Positions 62,776-64,000 of a stretch of DNA of 64,000 bases are shown here, piece by piece. A program made the position numbers and the translations under genes. Position 1 is the stretch's first letter; the number at the start of each line of letters is the position of its first letter. Below the pieces are notes generated by a model. The model saw nothing but the letters and a program-made list of their open reading frames with translations. It had not been told where the DNA came from and searched no databases. This stretch comes from Pseudomonas fluorescens (GTDB taxonomy: Bacteria; Pseudomonadota; Gammaproteobacteria; Pseudomonadales; Pseudomonadaceae), in the NCBI RefSeq assembly GCF_902497625.1, contig NZ_CABVGX010000001.1, forward strand, positions 212,332 to 276,331. The letters run 5' to 3'.

Positions 62776-62865
62776 CCCGTAGCAAGCTTGCTTGCGATGA
62801 CGGCGGCACAGCCAACATCGATGTCGGTCGACCCACTGCTATCGCGAGCAAGCTTGCGCCTACAA
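62776..62865. repeat. REPIN (inverted REP pair)
   Basis: CCCGTAGCAAGCTTGCTTGC at one end and the inverted CGCGAGCAAGCTTGCGCCTA at the other. It lies between convergent genes and overlaps the phosphatidylcholine synthase stop by a few bases. Confidence 0.85.
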
Positions 62866-63582
62866 CCGCGATCCATCAAACCATTCCATTGCGGTCCGCC
62901 AGATGCAGATGCCCAAAAAGTAGGCCGACATCAGCAACCAGAGCCCCATGACCATCGGGTTGATCAACGGATGGTTGATCACCAGCGACATGCTGCAGAG
63001 CAGCCAGATGGCGGTCACGGCAATGTTGATGGGCATGAACTTGCGTACGCGGAAGGGATGCAGGAATTTCATCCGTGTCACGGTCAGCAGCGCCAGGCCG
63101 ATGACGGTCAGGAAGGTGATCCACGGCGACGGGGCAATAATGTACAGGCACAGTGCGACCACGTTCCAGGCAGCGGGAAAGCCCTGAAAGTAATTGTCTT
63201 TGCTTTTCATGTTGACGTTGCAGAAGCAGAACAGCGACGAGACCAGAATCAGTGAGACCGTCAGCAGCAGCGTGTAGTCCGGCAGAGGTATATAGCGGTA
63301 GATGAACAGCGCCGGTATGAACACGTAAGTCAGGTAATCGATCACCAGATCGAGAATCGAGCCGTCGAAGCTCGGCAGCACTGATTGCACATTGACCTTG
63401 CGCGCCAGTGCGCCGTCGAGTCCGTCGACAATCAGTGCAACCCCCAGCCACAGCAGACAATTGATCGGTTGGTTTTCCAGCAGCGCGAGGGTGGCGAGGA
63501 ACGCGGTGACTACGCCTGTGGCAGTAAAACCATGGGCGCCCCATGCTTTGAGCCTGGCGATGTGTACGGTGGATATCACGGG
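62860..63582 (-). CDS. pcs: Phosphatidylcholine synthase
   Basis: A 240-residue membrane protein of the CDP-alcohol phosphatidyltransferase family. The proposed start is GTG 63582, since GGAG lies 9 nt before it and the conserved part (ISTVHIARLKAWGAHGFTAT) begins there; ATG 63615 would add 11 residues. The active-site motif is DGLDGALAR, then after a spacer DGSILDLVIDYLTYV (catalytic Asp residues). About eight helices. It joins CDP-diacylglycerol with choline to make phosphatidylcholine. It matches Pcs of Pseudomonas in size. Confidence 0.88.
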   Translation of the reverse strand, partial: PVISTVHIARLKAWGAHGFTATGVVTAFLATLALLENQPINCLLWLGVALIVDGLDGALARKVNVQSVLPSFDGSILDLVIDYLTYVFIPALFIYRYIPLPDYTLLLTVSLILVSSLFCFCNVNMKSKDNYFQGFPAAWNVVALCLYIIAPSPWITFLTVIGLALLTVTRMKFLHPFRVRKFMPINIAVTAIWLLCSMSLVINHPLINPMVMGLWLLMSAYFLGICIWRTAMEWFDGSRL

Positions 63583-63829
63583 GGTGTTCTCCAGAAAGTG
63601 AAGCAAGCCAGTCATCACCCTCGATGGGTGAGGGCGGCGGCAAACCGGTCGGGTTGCAGGTATCGACCGAAAATCCGCGAATAAGGTCCATCCCTCATGA
63701 ATGTTAGCTGGGTCGGAGCAAAATACTGCTGATAAATTCGCGTTGGTGTCGGCCGGACGGAGGTGGCGGAATCTCCTCAGGGGGCTATCGTTTCCTGACA
63801 GAATTTCTGCTGTCGAACAGGACCTTGTC

Positions 63830-64000
63830 ATGAACACCAGCGATCTGCTCGAACAACTCTTGCGCGGTGGCCAGGGCGCCGCATCGCAACGTGGCGCCGG
63901 CAATACCGCGGCCCCGGGCGGACTCGGTGGCCTGGGGGAATTGGGTGGATTGCTCGGCAGCCTGCTGGGTGGCACTGCCCGTTCAGGCGCAGGCTCCGCC
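63830..64000 (+). CDS. TerB/DUF533-type protein (5' part)
   Basis: The ATG at 63830 follows CAGGA. The first 57 residues, MNTSDLLEQLLRGGQG, then a Gly/Leu-rich segment GGLGGLGELGGLLGSLLGG, match the start of YebE-like DUF533 proteins annotated as tellurite resistance TerB family. The gene continues beyond the right edge. The function of the family is unknown; the Gly-rich N-terminus precedes a TerB-like helical domain. Confidence 0.75.
   Translation, partial: MNTSDLLEQLLRGGQGAASQRGAGNTAAPGGLGGLGELGGLLGSLLGGTARSGAGSA

Overview
The window looks like chromosomal DNA of a Pseudomonas, most likely of the P. fluorescens group. The signs are high-GC coding with short spacers, REP-type inverted repeats built on GTAGCAGC/GTAGGAGC heads, and a characteristic gene set: paired arginine succinyltransferase subunits, an FtrA/rhodanese pair, an HglS-type 2-oxoadipate dioxygenase, DUF2790, CobF with a histidine phosphatase, and phosphatidylcholine synthase. 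No rRNA, tRNA, CRISPR array or intact insertion sequence was found.

Layout. (1) 1-4.6 kb is a lower-GC accessory island. It holds the end of a Septu-type phage-defence pair (PtuA ATPase and PtuB HNH nuclease), an unrecognised 257-residue protein, an AbiJ-like gene interrupted by one in-frame TGA, two adjacent 8-bp tandem repeats, and several decayed coding remnants. (2) 4.6-10.1 kb holds a small DUF3077-like gene with a long leader, a MATE exporter, a YceI protein, a FecI/FecR pair with no TonB receptor beside it, and a DMT exporter. (3) 10.5-27.4 kb, all on the minus strand, is a 16-gene Wzy-dependent exopolysaccharide cluster. It runs from sugar-nucleotide supply (UDP-glucose dehydrogenase, UDP-glucuronate epimerase) through initiation, export and length control, glycosyltransferases, polymerase and flippase to a tail of modification enzymes (deacetylases and three acyltransferase-like proteins, two of them paralogues of equal length). 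(4) 27.8-40.3 kb holds a divergent sulfatase/phosphoethanolamine-transferase-like protein, an AttEFGH-like ABC operon, small stress-type genes, HglS, an alpha/beta hydrolase, a Baeyer-Villiger-type monooxygenase and a MASE2-GGDEF diguanylate cyclase. (5) 40.3-54.8 kb is metabolic: oxaloacetate decarboxylase-like protein, AruF/AruG, phosphatase plus CobF, FtrA plus rhodanese, an amino-acid binding protein, an acetoacetate-use cluster (ScoA, ScoB, thiolase, LysR) and a sirtuin. (6) 54.9-64 kb begins with a roughly 0.9-kb array of three 287-bp direct repeats, each containing a REPIN and a repeated 3' gene fragment. It is followed by a DUF692/DUF2063 (BufB/BufC-like) pair without its usual precursor gene, a two-component system facing a DUF2790 gene across an array of TGTATC half-sites, a CcdA-thioredoxin fusion, a methyltransferase, phosphatidylcholine synthase and the start of a TerB/DUF533 gene.

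How the genes work together. The clearest concerted system is the exopolysaccharide operon. Many of its junctions are 4-nt ATGA overlaps, and its gene order matches synthesis, lipid-linked assembly, flipping, polymerisation and export. The most unusual points are the CpsD-like ATPase whose Walker A lysine is replaced, the interrupted AbiJ-like gene, the tandem repeat array occupying the place of a BufA gene, and the unknown protein in the defence island. Names rest on motifs read by eye; no database search was possible.
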